Shown here piece after piece: positions 1 through 9,102 of a stretch of 64,000 bases of DNA. The position numbers were made by a program, and so were the translations under genes. Source of the stretch: Gordonia insulae. GTDB taxonomy: Bacteria; Actinomycetota; Actinomycetes; Mycobacteriales; Mycobacteriaceae. Within the stretch, counting starts at the first letter, position 1. The number at the start of each line of letters is the position of its first letter. The DNA lies in contig NZ_CP033972.1 of the NCBI RefSeq assembly GCF_003855095.1, positions 744,001-808,000 of the forward strand, read 5' to 3'. The notes beneath the pieces are model-generated. The model made no database searches. It was not told the DNA's origin and worked only from the letters and a program-made list of their open reading frames with translations.

Positions 1-37
1 CGGGGCCGGGCGTGGACCCGACCACATCACCGATCCG

Positions 38-655
38 GTGGATCCGGTGCCGGTGGTCAACATCGCCAACGCGCTCACCGTCTTTCGCATCATCCTGATC
101 CCCGTGTTCGTGGCCGCCCTGTTCATCGGCGGCGGACACGACACCGCATGGCGGATCGCTGCCGCGGTGATCTTCGCTGCGGCCGCCATCACCGATCGGT
201 ACGACGGCAGGCTCGCGCGTCAGCGCGGTCTGGTCACCGACTTCGGCAAACTCGCCGACCCGATCGCCGACAAGGCGCTGATCGGTGCTGCGCTCGTCGG
301 ACTGTCGATCCTCGGCGACCTGTCGTGGTGGGTGACCGCGGTGATCCTCTTCCGGGAGCTGGGTGTGACCGCACTGCGCTTCTGGGTTCTGCGGCACGGC
401 GTCATCCCGGCCAGTCGCGGCGGCAAACTCAAGACGCTGCTCCAGGCGATCGCCATCGGTCTGTACCTGCTTCCGCTCAGCGGGGCGTGGCACGTGGCAG
501 CTGCGGTGATCATGGGCGTCGCGCTCGTCGTGACCGTGTTCACCGGCTTCGACTACGTGTGGCAGGCGGTCGCCATGCGCAACCGTTCGACGGCCGGCGG
601 TGAGTCGGGTGGTTCCGCGGTCGGTGATCCGCGGACCGACGCCGGTCAGCGGTGA
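38..655 (+). CDS. pgsA: CDP-diacylglycerol-glycerol-3-phosphate 3-phosphatidyltransferase (PgsA family)
   Basis: Integral membrane enzyme transferring a phosphatidyl group from CDP-diacylglycerol to glycerol-3-phosphate, the committed step to phosphatidylglycerol. The CDP-alcohol phosphotransferase signature is complete: D53, D56-G57, A60-R61, G70, D74 and D78. Several hydrophobic segments follow (roughly residues 12-30, 38-52, 90-110 and 145-170). The 205-aa length is normal. The GTG at 38 is the first start inside the window, but the frame stays open to base 1, so an earlier start outside the window is possible. It is followed by clgR, as in mycobacteria; no cinA lies between them. The substrate is assigned from family and gene order; other CDP-alcohol transferases share the motif. 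Confidence 0.9.
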   Translation: MDPVPVVNIANALTVFRIILIPVFVAALFIGGGHDTAWRIAAAVIFAAAAITDRYDGRLARQRGLVTDFGKLADPIADKALIGAALVGLSILGDLSWWVTAVILFRELGVTALRFWVLRHGVIPASRGGKLKTLLQAIAIGLYLLPLSGAWHVAAAVIMGVALVVTVFTGFDYVWQAVAMRNRSTAGGESGGSAVGDPRTDAGQR

Positions 656-794
656 ATCGGCCCTCGTTGTTCGCCCTCGGCGCAACCGCGGATTCACACG
701 CGAGCCGAACGACGCCCACCGCGATATTCGACTACTGTCGTCGGCACGGACGTCAGGTGAACTGTCGGTGTGGATCGGCGGCCCCGGATCGTCG

Positions 795-822
795 GGAACC
801 CGGACCGGTGTCGCGGACGTTG
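795..822 (+). promoter_or_regulatory. SigE/ECF-type promoter of clgR-pspA
   Basis: GGAACC at 795-800 is followed after 17 bp by CGTTG at 818-822. This fits the mycobacterial SigE/SigH-class pattern (GGAAC, N16-18, CGTT). It lies about 50 bp before the clgR start and points into it. In M. tuberculosis clgR and the PspA-like gene are known SigE targets, which supports the reading. No transcript data are available here. Confidence 0.6.
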
Positions 823-871
823 TGTTGACGACATCATCAGTGACGGACAGTGAGCAGTGAGGAGGACCTCG

Positions 872-1234
872 ATGGCAGTGCTACTGCGGGAGGCGCTGGG
901 CGACAGTCTGCGCCGGGTGCGCACGGCGCAGGGGCGAACCCTGCGTGAGGTGTCCAATGGTGCCCGGGTCAGCCTCGGCTACCTGTCGGAGGTCGAGCGT
1001 GGACAGAAAGAGGCGTCCAGCGAGCTCCTCGCGGCGATCTGTGATGCGCTCGACGTGGAGATCGCCGAACTCCTGCTCGACATCGGCCATGCCATGCTCC
1101 CGGCCGGCGGTGAGCACCTGATCGGTGCCACCGAAGCGGCAGGCACCGGAGCGGAGGTCGGAGTGCTCGACGCCAAGGTCGTCATCCCCGGACCCGCCGG
1201 ACACGCGGACACGGCAGCACTCGCGGCCGCCTGA
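872..1234 (+). CDS. clgR: ClgR-type XRE-family transcriptional activator
   Basis: Short (120 aa) DNA-binding regulator. A Cro/C1-type helix-turn-helix spans about residues 10-65, including the recognition-helix stretch [16 protein letters not shown] typical of ClgR. The C-terminus is alanine-rich and non-conserved. ClgR activates clp protease genes and, in mycobacteria, the psp envelope-stress genes. ATG 872 was chosen over in-frame GTG 857 because GGAGGA (861-866) sits 5 nt before it, whereas the GTG overlaps the ribosome-binding site. pspA follows 133 bp downstream, probably in the same transcript. The upstream SigE-type promoter fits stress induction. Confidence 0.88.
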   Translation: MAVLLREALGDSLRRVRTAQGRTLREVSNGARVSLGYLSEVERGQKEASSELLAAICDALDVEIAELLLDIGHAMLPAGGEHLIGATEAAGTGAEVGVLDAKVVIPGPAGHADTAALAAA

Positions 1235-1367
1235 TCGCCTCGCCGTCCACCGGTCATCCGGTCGTCGCGTTGGTCGGCACGGAACCGCGGTGCCCCACCG
1301 GGCGACGGCCGCAGACGCTAGATTGGTTACACACTCACCGACCACCGGGAATGGAGTTGACGCAAGC

Positions 1368-2192
1368 ATGGCGAACCCGTTCGTGAAGATGTGGCGATAC
1401 CTGATGGCATTGGGTAACGCCAAGATCGACGAGAACGCAGATCCGAAGATCCAGATCCAGCAGGCGATCGAGGACGCGCAGCGTCAGCATCAGGCCCTGT
1501 CCCAGCAGGCTGCGTCGGTCATCGGCAACCAGCGGCAGCTGGAGATGAAGCTCAATCGCCAGCTCGAGGAGATCGAGAAGCTGCAGGCCAACACACGGCA
1601 GGCGCTGACGCTGGCCGATCAGGCCACCTCCGCAGGCGATGCGGCCAAGGCGCAGGAGTACACCAACGCGGCCGAGGCGTTCGCGGCACAGTTGGTCACC
1701 GCCGAGCAGAGCGTCGAGGACCTGAAGGTCCTGCACGACCAGTCGTTGCAGGCTGCGCAGCAAGCCAAGCAGGCCGTCGAGCGCAACGCGATGATGTTGC
1801 AGCAGAAGCTCGCCGAGCGGTCCAAGCTGCTCAGCCAGCTCGAGCAGGCCAAGATGCAGGAACAAGTCAGCGCCTCGCTCAACTCGATGAGCGAACTCGC
1901 GGTCCCGGGGAACACCCCCAATCTCGACCAGGTCCGCGACAAGATCGAGCGTCGGTACGCCAACGCACTCGGCGAGGCCGAACTGGCGAAGAACACCGTG
2001 CAGGGCCGGATGCAGGAGGTCGAGCAGGCCGGGGTGCAGATGGCCGGTCACGCCCGCCTCGAGCAGATCAGGGCGAGTATGCACGGCGGCGCGTTGCCGT
2101 CCGCGGGCACCGGGGCGGCACAACCGTCGGCGCAACCCGCGCAACCGGCGGCACAACCCGCGACCGAGCAGCCACCCCAGACCGGGAACTGA
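1368..2192 (+). CDS. pspA: PspA/IM30-family membrane-stress protein (35-kDa antigen homologue)
   Basis: 274-aa PspA/Vipp1-family protein, homologous to the mycobacterial 35-kDa antigen, that binds the inner membrane and helps maintain it under stress. The body is Gln/Glu/Ala/Lys-rich coiled coil from about residue 25 to 225. It begins [16 protein letters not shown], the usual amphipathic N-terminal helix, and ends in a Pro/Ala/Gln-rich tail. ATG 1368 was chosen because that helix starts there; the longer reading frame upstream is non-homologous and overlaps clgR. The partners found after it in M. tuberculosis (Rv2743c and Rv2742c) are absent; a glycosyltransferase follows instead. Confidence 0.9.
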   Translation: MANPFVKMWRYLMALGNAKIDENADPKIQIQQAIEDAQRQHQALSQQAASVIGNQRQLEMKLNRQLEEIEKLQANTRQALTLADQATSAGDAAKAQEYTNAAEAFAAQLVTAEQSVEDLKVLHDQSLQAAQQAKQAVERNAMMLQQKLAERSKLLSQLEQAKMQEQVSASLNSMSELAVPGNTPNLDQVRDKIERRYANALGEAELAKNTVQGRMQEVEQAGVQMAGHARLEQIRASMHGGALPSAGTGAAQPSAQPAQPAAQPATEQPPQTGN

Positions 2193-2214
2193 GCGGGCGT
2201 CACCAGCACCAGAC

Positions 2215-2248
2215 CGAACGGCCTCCTACCGATGTGGGGGGCCGTTCG
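2215..2248 (+). terminator. Hairpin after pspA
   Basis: Perfect 9-bp inverted repeat, CGAACGGCC (2215-2223) with GGCCGTTCG (2240-2248), and a 16-nt loop. It starts 23 bp after the pspA stop. There is no clear T-run, as is common for GC-rich actinobacterial terminators. Confidence 0.5.
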
Positions 2249-2314
2249 CTTGTCCACAGGGCGGCGTCGCCGTCCGCGAGACGACATCGGGCACCCGGCA
2301 CGGCGAGGAGAACC

Positions 2315-3508
2315 ATGGCACGCGTCGCGATCGTGGCGGGACCCGATGCGGGACATGCGTTTCCGGCGTTCGCGTTGGCCGATCGGCTGACCGGCGACGG
2401 GATCGAGACGGTGGTCTTCACGGGGACCCGGTGGTGTGCGCGGGCCGGGAACCGGGGCCTCGACGTCGCCGAACTCCCCGGTCTGGTCGCCCGGGACGCC
2501 GACGACGACACCGATGCCGGCGCCAAGCTCGGTCGCCGGGCGGCTCGGATCGCGGTGGAGCTGGCGCCGCTGCTGGCGCAGCGCGCTATCGATCTGGTGA
2601 TCTCCGACGTGATCACCGTCGGCGGGGGATGGGCGGCCGAACTGACCGGGATCCCGTGGGTGGAGTTGTCCCCGCATCCGCTGTATCTGCCGTCGCGCGG
2701 GCTACCGCCGATCGGTGCCGGGCTGGCGCCCGGCACCGGTGTGTCCGGACGGCTGCGCGACACCGCCATGCGCGTGGCGACCGGGCGTTCCCTGCGGCAG
2801 GGCGAGCGGCAACGCGCGTTGGCCCGGGCGGACATCGGACTCGTCGGGCGCGGTGGTCCGGCGGCTCGCTTCGTCGCGACCCTGCCTGCGCTGGAGGTGC
2901 CCCGACCGGACTGGCCGGAGGACACCCACCTGATCGGACCGTTGCTGTGGGAGCCCACCGATGCACTGTTCGACCGTCCGGCCGGCACCGGTCCGCTGGT
3001 GCTCGTGGCTCCGTCGACGGCCGTGACCGGAGCCGCGGACATGGGTACCGTCGCCCTGGCCGCACTGTCCTCCGACAACCTCGGAATCCCGGTGCGAGTG
3101 GTGTTCTCGGCCCTGCACGTCCCGGCCGGAGTGGATCATGCCGATCATGTGGTGGCCGGCACGGCACGGCAGGACGAGATCCTCGCCGACACCGATCTGG
3201 TGGTGTGCGGTGGCGGACACGGCATGTTGGCCAAGGCGCTCTCGGCCGGTGTGCCGGTGGTCACGGTACCGGGTGGTGGCGACCAGTGGGAGCTCGCCAA
3301 TCGCGTGCAGCGACAGGGCAGCGGACTCCTGGTCCGTCCGGTCGAGGTCGGGTCGCTCTCGTCCGCCGCGGGCCGCGTGCTCACCGAACCGGCCTTCGCC
3401 GCGGCGGCCGGGCGGGCATCGGCATCGGTGGACGGGGTGGTCGACCCGGTGCGGATCGTTCGGCGGCTGCTGCGGCTCCGACGCGACCGGGTCGCCGCTC
3501 GTCGGTAG
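2315..3508 (+). CDS. GT1-family glycosyltransferase (Rv2739c-like)
   Basis: 397-aa protein of the UDP-glycosyltransferase/macrolide-glycosyltransferase (GT-B) type. The N-terminal Rossmann start ARVAIVAGPDAGHAFP has the GHxxP-like acceptor-domain motif. The C-terminal nucleotide-sugar region contains VVCGGGHGMLAKALSAGVPV followed by PGGGDQWELANRV (about residues 310-350). ATG 2315 is preceded by GAGGAG at 2305-2310; the reading frame is open further upstream but without homology or a ribosome site. It corresponds in position to Rv2739c, annotated as a possible transferase. Donor and acceptor cannot be told from sequence. Confidence 0.85.
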   Translation: MARVAIVAGPDAGHAFPAFALADRLTGDGIETVVFTGTRWCARAGNRGLDVAELPGLVARDADDDTDAGAKLGRRAARIAVELAPLLAQRAIDLVISDVITVGGGWAAELTGIPWVELSPHPLYLPSRGLPPIGAGLAPGTGVSGRLRDTAMRVATGRSLRQGERQRALARADIGLVGRGGPAARFVATLPALEVPRPDWPEDTHLIGPLLWEPTDALFDRPAGTGPLVLVAPSTAVTGAADMGTVALAALSSDNLGIPVRVVFSALHVPAGVDHADHVVAGTARQDEILADTDLVVCGGGHGMLAKALSAGVPVVTVPGGGDQWELANRVQRQGSGLLVRPVEVGSLSSAAGRVLTEPAFAAAAGRASASVDGVVDPVRIVRRLLRLRRDRVAARR

Positions 3509-3518
3509 GCTGGCCGCG
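3506..3518 (+). promoter_or_regulatory. -10 element of leaderless DUF3046 transcript
   Basis: TAGGCT at 3506-3511 ends 6 nt before the GTG start at 3518, and there is no ribosome-binding site. This geometry is expected for a leaderless mRNA beginning at the GTG. Confidence 0.5.
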
Positions 3519-3712
3519 TGCGTCTGACCGAATTCACCGAACTGATCACCGCCCAATTCGGGGAACTGTCGGCCGATTCGATCCTCGTCGACCACGTCCT
3601 GACCGAGTTCGGCGGCCGAACCGGTGCGCAGGCGATCGACGACGGCATCGATCCCCGCGACGTCTGGGTGGCCATCTGCCGGGACTTCGACGTCCCCCGC
3701 GACCGCTGGTAA
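3518..3712 (+). CDS. DUF3046 protein (Rv2738c-like)
   Basis: 64-aa acidic protein of unknown function, DUF3046 family. It begins MRLTEFTELITAQFGEL and carries the conserved central DHVLTEFGGRTGAQAIDDG and a C-terminal DVWVAICRDFDVPRDRW block. It is always found just upstream of recA in mycobacteria, as here. It starts at GTG 3518, 9 bp after the glycosyltransferase stop, without a ribosome-binding site but with a -10 element placed for leaderless transcription. No biochemical role is known to me; a link to recA is only positional. Confidence 0.88.
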   Translation: MRLTEFTELITAQFGELSADSILVDHVLTEFGGRTGAQAIDDGIDPRDVWVAICRDFDVPRDRW

Positions 3713-3750
3713 CCGAGCGGTCCACACGCCTGCGCGTGTCATGCTTGCCA

Positions 3751-3766
3751 TCGAACACATGTTCGT
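3751..3766 (+). promoter_or_regulatory. LexA (SOS) box upstream of recA
   Basis: TCGAAC-ACAT-GTTCGT at 3751-3766 matches the actinobacterial SOS box TCGAAC-N4-GTTCGA in 11 of 12 positions. It lies 187 bp before recA, and lexA is encoded at 26286-27056 in this window. Confidence 0.85.
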
Positions 3767-3952
3767 TCATTGTGGTGTTCGAGGGAACCACGCTCCCGTC
3801 GAGAACGTCCAAGATACGGGAAGACGAGTAACCCGAGAGCTGAGCCGACGAACGTTGTCAGACCCCACGGCTAGCGTGCGAGTCACGTCAGCCAAACCAC
3901 AGACCCACACATCACGGTCGGCTCACCGGCCGAGAGTTCGGAGGAGAACCCC

Positions 3953-4996
3953 ATGGCAGCAGCACCGCAGGATCGGGAGAAGGCACTCGATCTGGCCCTC
4001 GCGCAGATCGACAAGAACTTCGGCAAGGGGTCGGTCATGCGGCTCGGCGAGGAGACCCGCCAGCCCATCGAGGTGATCCCGACCGGATCGATCGCCCTCG
4101 ACATCGCGCTCGGCATCGGCGGTCTCCCGCGCGGCCGAGTCGTCGAGGTCTACGGCCCGGAGTCGTCGGGTAAGACCACTGTCGCCCTGCACGCGGTGGC
4201 CAACGCGCAGGCCGCCGGCGGGATCGCGGCCTTCATCGACGCCGAGCACGCCCTCGACCCCGACTACGCCGCCAAGCTCGGCGTGGACACCGACGCGTTG
4301 CTGGTCTCCCAGCCCGACACCGGTGAACAGGCGCTGGAGATCGCGGACATGCTGATCCGGTCCGGCGCCCTCGACATCCTGGTCATCGACTCCGTCGCCG
4401 CCCTGGTGCCGCGCGCCGAGATCGAGGGCGAGATGGGTGACAGCCACGTCGGTCTGCAGGCCCGTCTGATGAGCCAGGCGCTGCGCAAGATGACCGGTGC
4501 GATGAACAACTCCAAGACGACGGCCATCTTCATCAACCAGTTGCGCGAGAAGATCGGTGTGATGTTCGGCTCGCCGGAGACCACCACCGGCGGCAAGGCG
4601 CTCAAGTTCTATTCGTCGGTGCGACTGGACGTCCGGCGCATCGAGACCCTCAAGGACGGTACCGACGCCGTGGGTAACCGGACCCGGGTGAAGGTCGTCA
4701 AGAACAAGGTGGCGCCGCCGTTCAAGCAGGCCGAGTTCGACATCCTGTACGGGCAGGGGATCAGCAAGGAGGGCTCGCTGATCGACATGGGTGTCGCCGA
4801 GGGCTTCATCCGCAAGTCCGGGTCGTGGTTCACCTATGAGGGCGATCAGCTCGGCCAGGGCAAGGAGAACGCCCGCAAGTTCCTGCTGGAGAACCTGGAC
4901 ATCCGAGACGAGATCGAGAAGAAGATCAAGGAGAAGCTGGGTATCGGAGCGGTCGTCGACGCCGACGACGTCGCACCCGCCCCGGTGGAATTCTGA
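3953..4996 (+). CDS. recA: Recombinase RecA
   Basis: 347-aa DNA-strand-exchange ATPase that also triggers LexA self-cleavage. The Walker A motif GPESSGKT lies near residue 67. Walker B is the LVIDSVAAL stretch. The L2 DNA-binding loop region, with [17 protein letters not shown] and [12 protein letters not shown], is complete. There is no intein, unlike M. tuberculosis recA; the coding sequence is continuous. ATG 3953 has GGAG upstream (GAGGAGAACCCC). A LexA box at 3751 indicates SOS induction. recX follows 8 bp after the stop, probably co-transcribed. Confidence 0.98.
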   Translation: MAAAPQDREKALDLALAQIDKNFGKGSVMRLGEETRQPIEVIPTGSIALDIALGIGGLPRGRVVEVYGPESSGKTTVALHAVANAQAAGGIAAFIDAEHALDPDYAAKLGVDTDALLVSQPDTGEQALEIADMLIRSGALDILVIDSVAALVPRAEIEGEMGDSHVGLQARLMSQALRKMTGAMNNSKTTAIFINQLREKIGVMFGSPETTTGGKALKFYSSVRLDVRRIETLKDGTDAVGNRTRVKVVKNKVAPPFKQAEFDILYGQGISKEGSLIDMGVAEGFIRKSGSWFTYEGDQLGQGKENARKFLLENLDIRDEIEKKIKEKLGIGAVVDADDVAPAPVEF

Positions 4997-5004
4997 TCGG
5001 CCCC

Positions 5005-5520
5005 ATGAGTACGACGCCGGACCCCGAGGAACGGACCGGTCCCAGCGCCTGGGACGCGGCACTCCGACTCCTCGGGGTCCGTGCCCGTTCGCGGCACGAG
5101 ATGGCCGAACGCCTCGCCCGTAAGGGATTCGACGCGGAGACGGTGGACGACGTGATGACGCGGCTGGACCGGCACCGCCTCGTCGACGACACGGATTTCG
5201 CGACCGAATGGGTGCGCTCGCGACACACGCACTCGGGGCGAGGTCGTGTCGCGCTGCGACAGGAACTACGCGCCAAGGGCGTCGACGCGGCCATCATCGA
5301 GGCGGCCCTCGCCGAGGTGGATCCCGACGACGAGCGTGCCGTGGCCGCCGATCTCGTCGCGAAGAAACTGACACCCACCCAGGTCGACCGGCTGCAGGCC
5401 GACCCCGCCATGCGTGAGACGCTCTTCCGGCGATTGGTCGGCATGTTGTTGCGACGCGGCTACCCTCAGTCGCTGGCGATCGACGTGGTCACCGAGTCGC
5501 TCGACGGCGTCACCGCCTGA
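5005..5520 (+). CDS. recX: Regulatory protein RecX
   Basis: 171-aa helical protein that binds RecA filaments and limits RecA activity. It shows the three-helix RecX repeats: an early block ending ARSRHEMAERLARKGFD, a middle block with RLVDDTDFATEWVRSR and RVALRQELRAKGVD, and a C-terminal RRLVGMLLRRGYPQSLAIDVV block. It lies 8 bp after recA, its usual place, so it should share the SOS promoter. ATG 5005 is the only start giving the family N-terminus. Confidence 0.93.
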   Translation: MSTTPDPEERTGPSAWDAALRLLGVRARSRHEMAERLARKGFDAETVDDVMTRLDRHRLVDDTDFATEWVRSRHTHSGRGRVALRQELRAKGVDAAIIEAALAEVDPDDERAVAADLVAKKLTPTQVDRLQADPAMRETLFRRLVGMLLRRGYPQSLAIDVVTESLDGVTA

Positions 5521-5549
5521 GACCCGGTCGCCCGCAACGTCTCTGCTCG

Positions 5550-5610
5550 AGACCTGGCCGCCCGACCACTTGCCGCCTGATACCTGCCGCCCGACTACTT
5601 GCCGCCGAAG
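5550..5610. repeat. Imperfect direct repeat at the 3' end of gluD
   Basis: Two near-identical ~24-bp segments, one near 5553-5576 and one near 5583-5605, each of the form CCTG(G)CCGCCCGAC(C/T)ACTTGCCGCC. The second contains the last codons of gluD and the first lies in the recX-gluD gap. It looks like a small local duplication of the gluD tail. Confidence 0.5.
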
Positions 5611-6488
5611 GTGGGCATGTTCTCCATGGCGGCCAGGTCCGCCTCCTCGGGGTCGGCGACCGCCGTCTTACGCCGGCCACGCCGCAGTCGGCCCTCGAGA
5701 TAGGTGGCGAGAGATGACAATCCGAAGTTGATCAGGATCATCACGATCGCGACGACGACCAGTGCGGGCAGGTAGTTGCCGTAGTACGAGGCCGACTGGA
5801 TGCCGGAGCGGACCACCTCGACATAACCGATGGCGAAACCGAGGGCACTGTCCTTCAACGCGATGACCATCTGGGACACCAACGCCGGCAGCATCGCCGT
5901 CACCGCCTGGGGGAGGAGGATCACCCGCATCATCTGGGACTTGCTCAGCCCCAGGGATTTCGACGCCTCGGTCTGCCCCTTGGGAAGCGAGTTGATGCCC
6001 GACCGCAGGATCTCCGCGATCACCGATCCGTTGTACAGGGTGAGGCCGGTGACCACCGCCGCGAATGCCAACTGCGACGACGGGAAGATGGCGTAGTCGG
6101 CGAACAGGTAGTAGGCGAAGATCATCAGGATCAGCACCGGGATGGCGCGGAACACCTCGACGAACAGCCCGGACAGCGCGCGCACCCAGGCATGGTCGGA
6201 GAGTCGGCCGATGCCGAGGACCGCGCCCAACAGCAGGGCCAGGACGATCGACAGCGCCGCCGCCTTCAACGTGCCCCACAGGCCGGGGAGGACGTAGGTC
6301 GTCCACGTCGTGGACTTGATGAAGGGATCCCACTTCTCGCCGGTCAACTGATCATTGCCGGCCAGCACCACGAGAACATAGGCGACGACCGCCACCACGA
6401 TGGCGATGAACACCACGGCGATGATGCGGTTGCGCATCCGCCCCTTGGGTCCGGGGGCGTCGTACAGGACGGTGGCGTCGGAGCTCAT
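5595..6488 (-). CDS. gluD: Glutamate-type ABC transporter permease (GluD-like)
   Basis: 297-aa His/Glu/Gln/Arg-family permease. A cytoplasmic N-terminus precedes an extra TM segment (about residues 20-45). The BPD_transp_1 region (about 75-280) holds four to five more TM segments and the EAA-like loop [29 protein letters not shown]. It overlaps gluC by 4 nt (ATGA), so the two permeases are translationally coupled. With gluA, gluB and gluC it forms a complete importer resembling gluABCD of Corynebacterium glutamicum. Glutamate as substrate is inferred from that order, not from a substrate-specific residue. Confidence 0.88.
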   Translation of the reverse strand: MSSDATVLYDAPGPKGRMRNRIIAVVFIAIVVAVVAYVLVVLAGNDQLTGEKWDPFIKSTTWTTYVLPGLWGTLKAAALSIVLALLLGAVLGIGRLSDHAWVRALSGLFVEVFRAIPVLILMIFAYYLFADYAIFPSSQLAFAAVVTGLTLYNGSVIAEILRSGINSLPKGQTEASKSLGLSKSQMMRVILLPQAVTAMLPALVSQMVIALKDSALGFAIGYVEVVRSGIQSASYYGNYLPALVVVAIVMILINFGLSSLATYLEGRLRRGRRKTAVADPEEADLAAMENMPTFGGK

Positions 6489-7168
6489 CGCTTCACCGCC
6501 AGTCGCTTGGCGAGGTAGCCGAAGACGAAGCCCTCGGTGAGTGTGATGATCATGAACCCGATCGCGATGATGGCGAACACGGCGACGATCTGGTCGGAGA
6601 ACGTCTCGATCTCCTCCTTCATCAGCAGCGATGCCTCGGCGACGCCGATCACGGAAGCGATGGTGGTGTTCTTGGTCAGGGCGATGAGCACGCTGCCCAG
6701 CGGACCGATGACCGACCGGATCGCCTGTGGCAGCACGATCAGTCCGAAGACCTGTGGGAACGTGAGGCCCAGCGAGCGGGCCGCCTCGGCCTGGCCGAGC
6801 GGAACGGTGTTGAAACCCGAGCGCAGCGTCTCACACACGAAGGTCGCCGTGTAGAGCACGAAGGCGAGGACCGCGAGCCAGAAGTTGTTGTTCTCGATGA
6901 AGTTCTCGTTGTCCGGGGCCAGCGCCAGCCCGAGATTCTGGTAGAGGCCGATCGAGCAGAACAGCACGATCAGGGTCAGCGGTGTGTTGCGGACGATGTT
7001 CACGTAGACCTCGGCGAAGCCGCGCATCACCGGCACCGGCGACACGCGCATACCCGCCAGCAGCGTGCCCCAGATCAGCGCGCCGATGGCCGAGTAGAAG
7101 GTCAGTTTCAGGGTCACCGAGAAGGCCGGCCACAACTGTGGCCCCATGTCCGCCCAGAGTTCGTTCAT
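6485..7168 (-). CDS. gluC: Glutamate-type ABC transporter permease (GluC-like)
   Basis: 227-aa inner-membrane permease of the polar amino-acid uptake family. It has five predicted TM segments and the conserved coupling loop [20 protein letters not shown] near residues 125-145, which docks on the ATPase. ATG 7168 lies 18 bp after the gluB stop. It pairs with GluD to form the heterodimeric channel. Confidence 0.9.
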   Translation of the reverse strand: MNELWADMGPQLWPAFSVTLKLTFYSAIGALIWGTLLAGMRVSPVPVMRGFAEVYVNIVRNTPLTLIVLFCSIGLYQNLGLALAPDNENFIENNNFWLAVLAFVLYTATFVCETLRSGFNTVPLGQAEAARSLGLTFPQVFGLIVLPQAIRSVIGPLGSVLIALTKNTTIASVIGVAEASLLMKEEIETFSDQIVAVFAIIAIGFMIITLTEGFVFGYLAKRLAVKR

Positions 7169-7186
7169 CGATGGTCTGCCCTTCCG

Positions 7187-8215
7187 TCAGCTCAGGCCCG
7201 GCGGGCACGGTGTGGACGGCGAATCGAGAAAGCCGAGGTCGCCCGGGTCGGGCGTGAACTTGTACTGCGAATCCGGGGCATCGGCCCGCGCGATCATCGA
7301 GTCGACCGTCGAGTTGCCGATCGCGTCGCGCAGAGCGCGGTCCCACGGCGACTCGCCGCCCGGCGGTGTCACCATCATCGCGTCGAGCGCCTCGTTGACC
7401 GCCGTCACCGCCTCGGGGTACTCCTTGGCCATACCGATGCCGTAGTACTCGGTCGAGAACGGCTGGCCCGCCTTCTTCAGGCTGTCCTTCACGCACGCGT
7501 CCTTCAGATAGGACATCCCGACCAGCTTGAACTCGCCGGGGAAGAAGTTGGCGTAACCCGCCAGGATCACCTCGTCGGTCGTCAACGCGTCGACCTTGCC
7601 TCGTCGCAGCGCCTCGACGCACGACGAGTACGAGTCGTATTCCTGCAACTGCACCGACGGCAGCTGGGACTTGACGTTCTGCGCCGGGGTCGACCCGGTG
7701 ACCGAGCAGAGCTTCTTCCCGGCGCTCAGATCGCTGAGGGAGCTGATGGTGTCGTCGTCCTCGCGGACCAGCAGGCCCTGGTAGTTGATGAGGTAGGGGC
7801 CGGCGAAGGCGACCTCCTTCGCGCGCGCCGCGGTGATCGAATAGGTGGCGGCGATCATGTCCACCTCGCCGTTGTCGATCAGCGTCTCGCGCTGCGCCGA
7901 CGGGGTCTCGCGCCACCGGATCTCCGGGTGGTCGACGCCCAGCTCGTCGGCGACGTGGTTGACCACATACGTCGACACCGACGGGTCGAATCCGGTGACG
8001 GACTTGTCCGGGTTGCGGATGCCGAGGCCGGGCTGGTCGAACTTGGTACCCAACACGACCGACCCGCTGCGGATCGAGTCGATCAGATTGCGTGGCTCGG
8101 TGTTCCCGCACGCCGCAAGGGTTCCGGCGACCAGCGCCAGGATCAGGGCGAGGAGTCCGATGCCCGAGGCGCGCTGCAGGGGCCGACGCGACGTCGGTGT
8201 TGCTGGCCGACCCAT
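7187..8215 (-). CDS. gluB: Amino-acid ABC transporter substrate-binding lipoprotein (GluB-like)
   Basis: 342-aa extracytoplasmic solute-binding protein (SBP_bac_3 family). The signal peptide ends in the lipobox L-A-A-C with the lipidated Cys at residue 36. The two-lobed ligand domain spans about residues 50-320 and contains FDQPGLGIRNPDKSVTGFD and the segment MIAATYSITAARAKEVAFAGPY. The start at 8215 is used because it gives a clean lipoprotein signal and sits 1 nt after the gluA stop; the frame is open upstream inside gluA. The C-terminus is Pro/Gly-rich and ends soon after the domain. Confidence 0.9.
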   Translation of the reverse strand: MGRPATPTSRRPLQRASGIGLLALILALVAGTLAACGNTEPRNLIDSIRSGSVVLGTKFDQPGLGIRNPDKSVTGFDPSVSTYVVNHVADELGVDHPEIRWRETPSAQRETLIDNGEVDMIAATYSITAARAKEVAFAGPYLINYQGLLVREDDDTISSLSDLSAGKKLCSVTGSTPAQNVKSQLPSVQLQEYDSYSSCVEALRRGKVDALTTDEVILAGYANFFPGEFKLVGMSYLKDACVKDSLKKAGQPFSTEYYGIGMAKEYPEAVTAVNEALDAMMVTPPGGESPWDRALRDAIGNSTVDSMIARADAPDSQYKFTPDPGDLGFLDSPSTPCPPGLS

Positions 8216-8216
8216 C

Positions 8217-9005
<789 letters not shown>

Positions 9006-9088
9006 AGTGGCCCACACTAGTGCGATCGGGACTTCACGTCCTGTTCATCGGGTGCATGAGTGTCGCGAAGGCGATTTGCGCAGGCCCG

Positions 9089-9102
9089 TACCCTGGGAGG
9101 TG
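9089..9102 (+). promoter_or_regulatory. -10 element of leaderless miaB transcript
   Basis: TACCCT at 9089-9094 ends 7 nt before the GTG at 9102. The GGGAGG between them is only 1 nt from the GTG, too close to act as a ribosome site, so a leaderless start is the simpler reading. Confidence 0.5.

Noticed and set aside
857..871. GTG 857 as the clgR start
   Set aside because: It overlaps the GGAGGA ribosome site that serves ATG 872.
3953..4996. Intein in recA
   Set aside because: Searched for because M. tuberculosis recA carries one; coding sequence is continuous at 347 aa.
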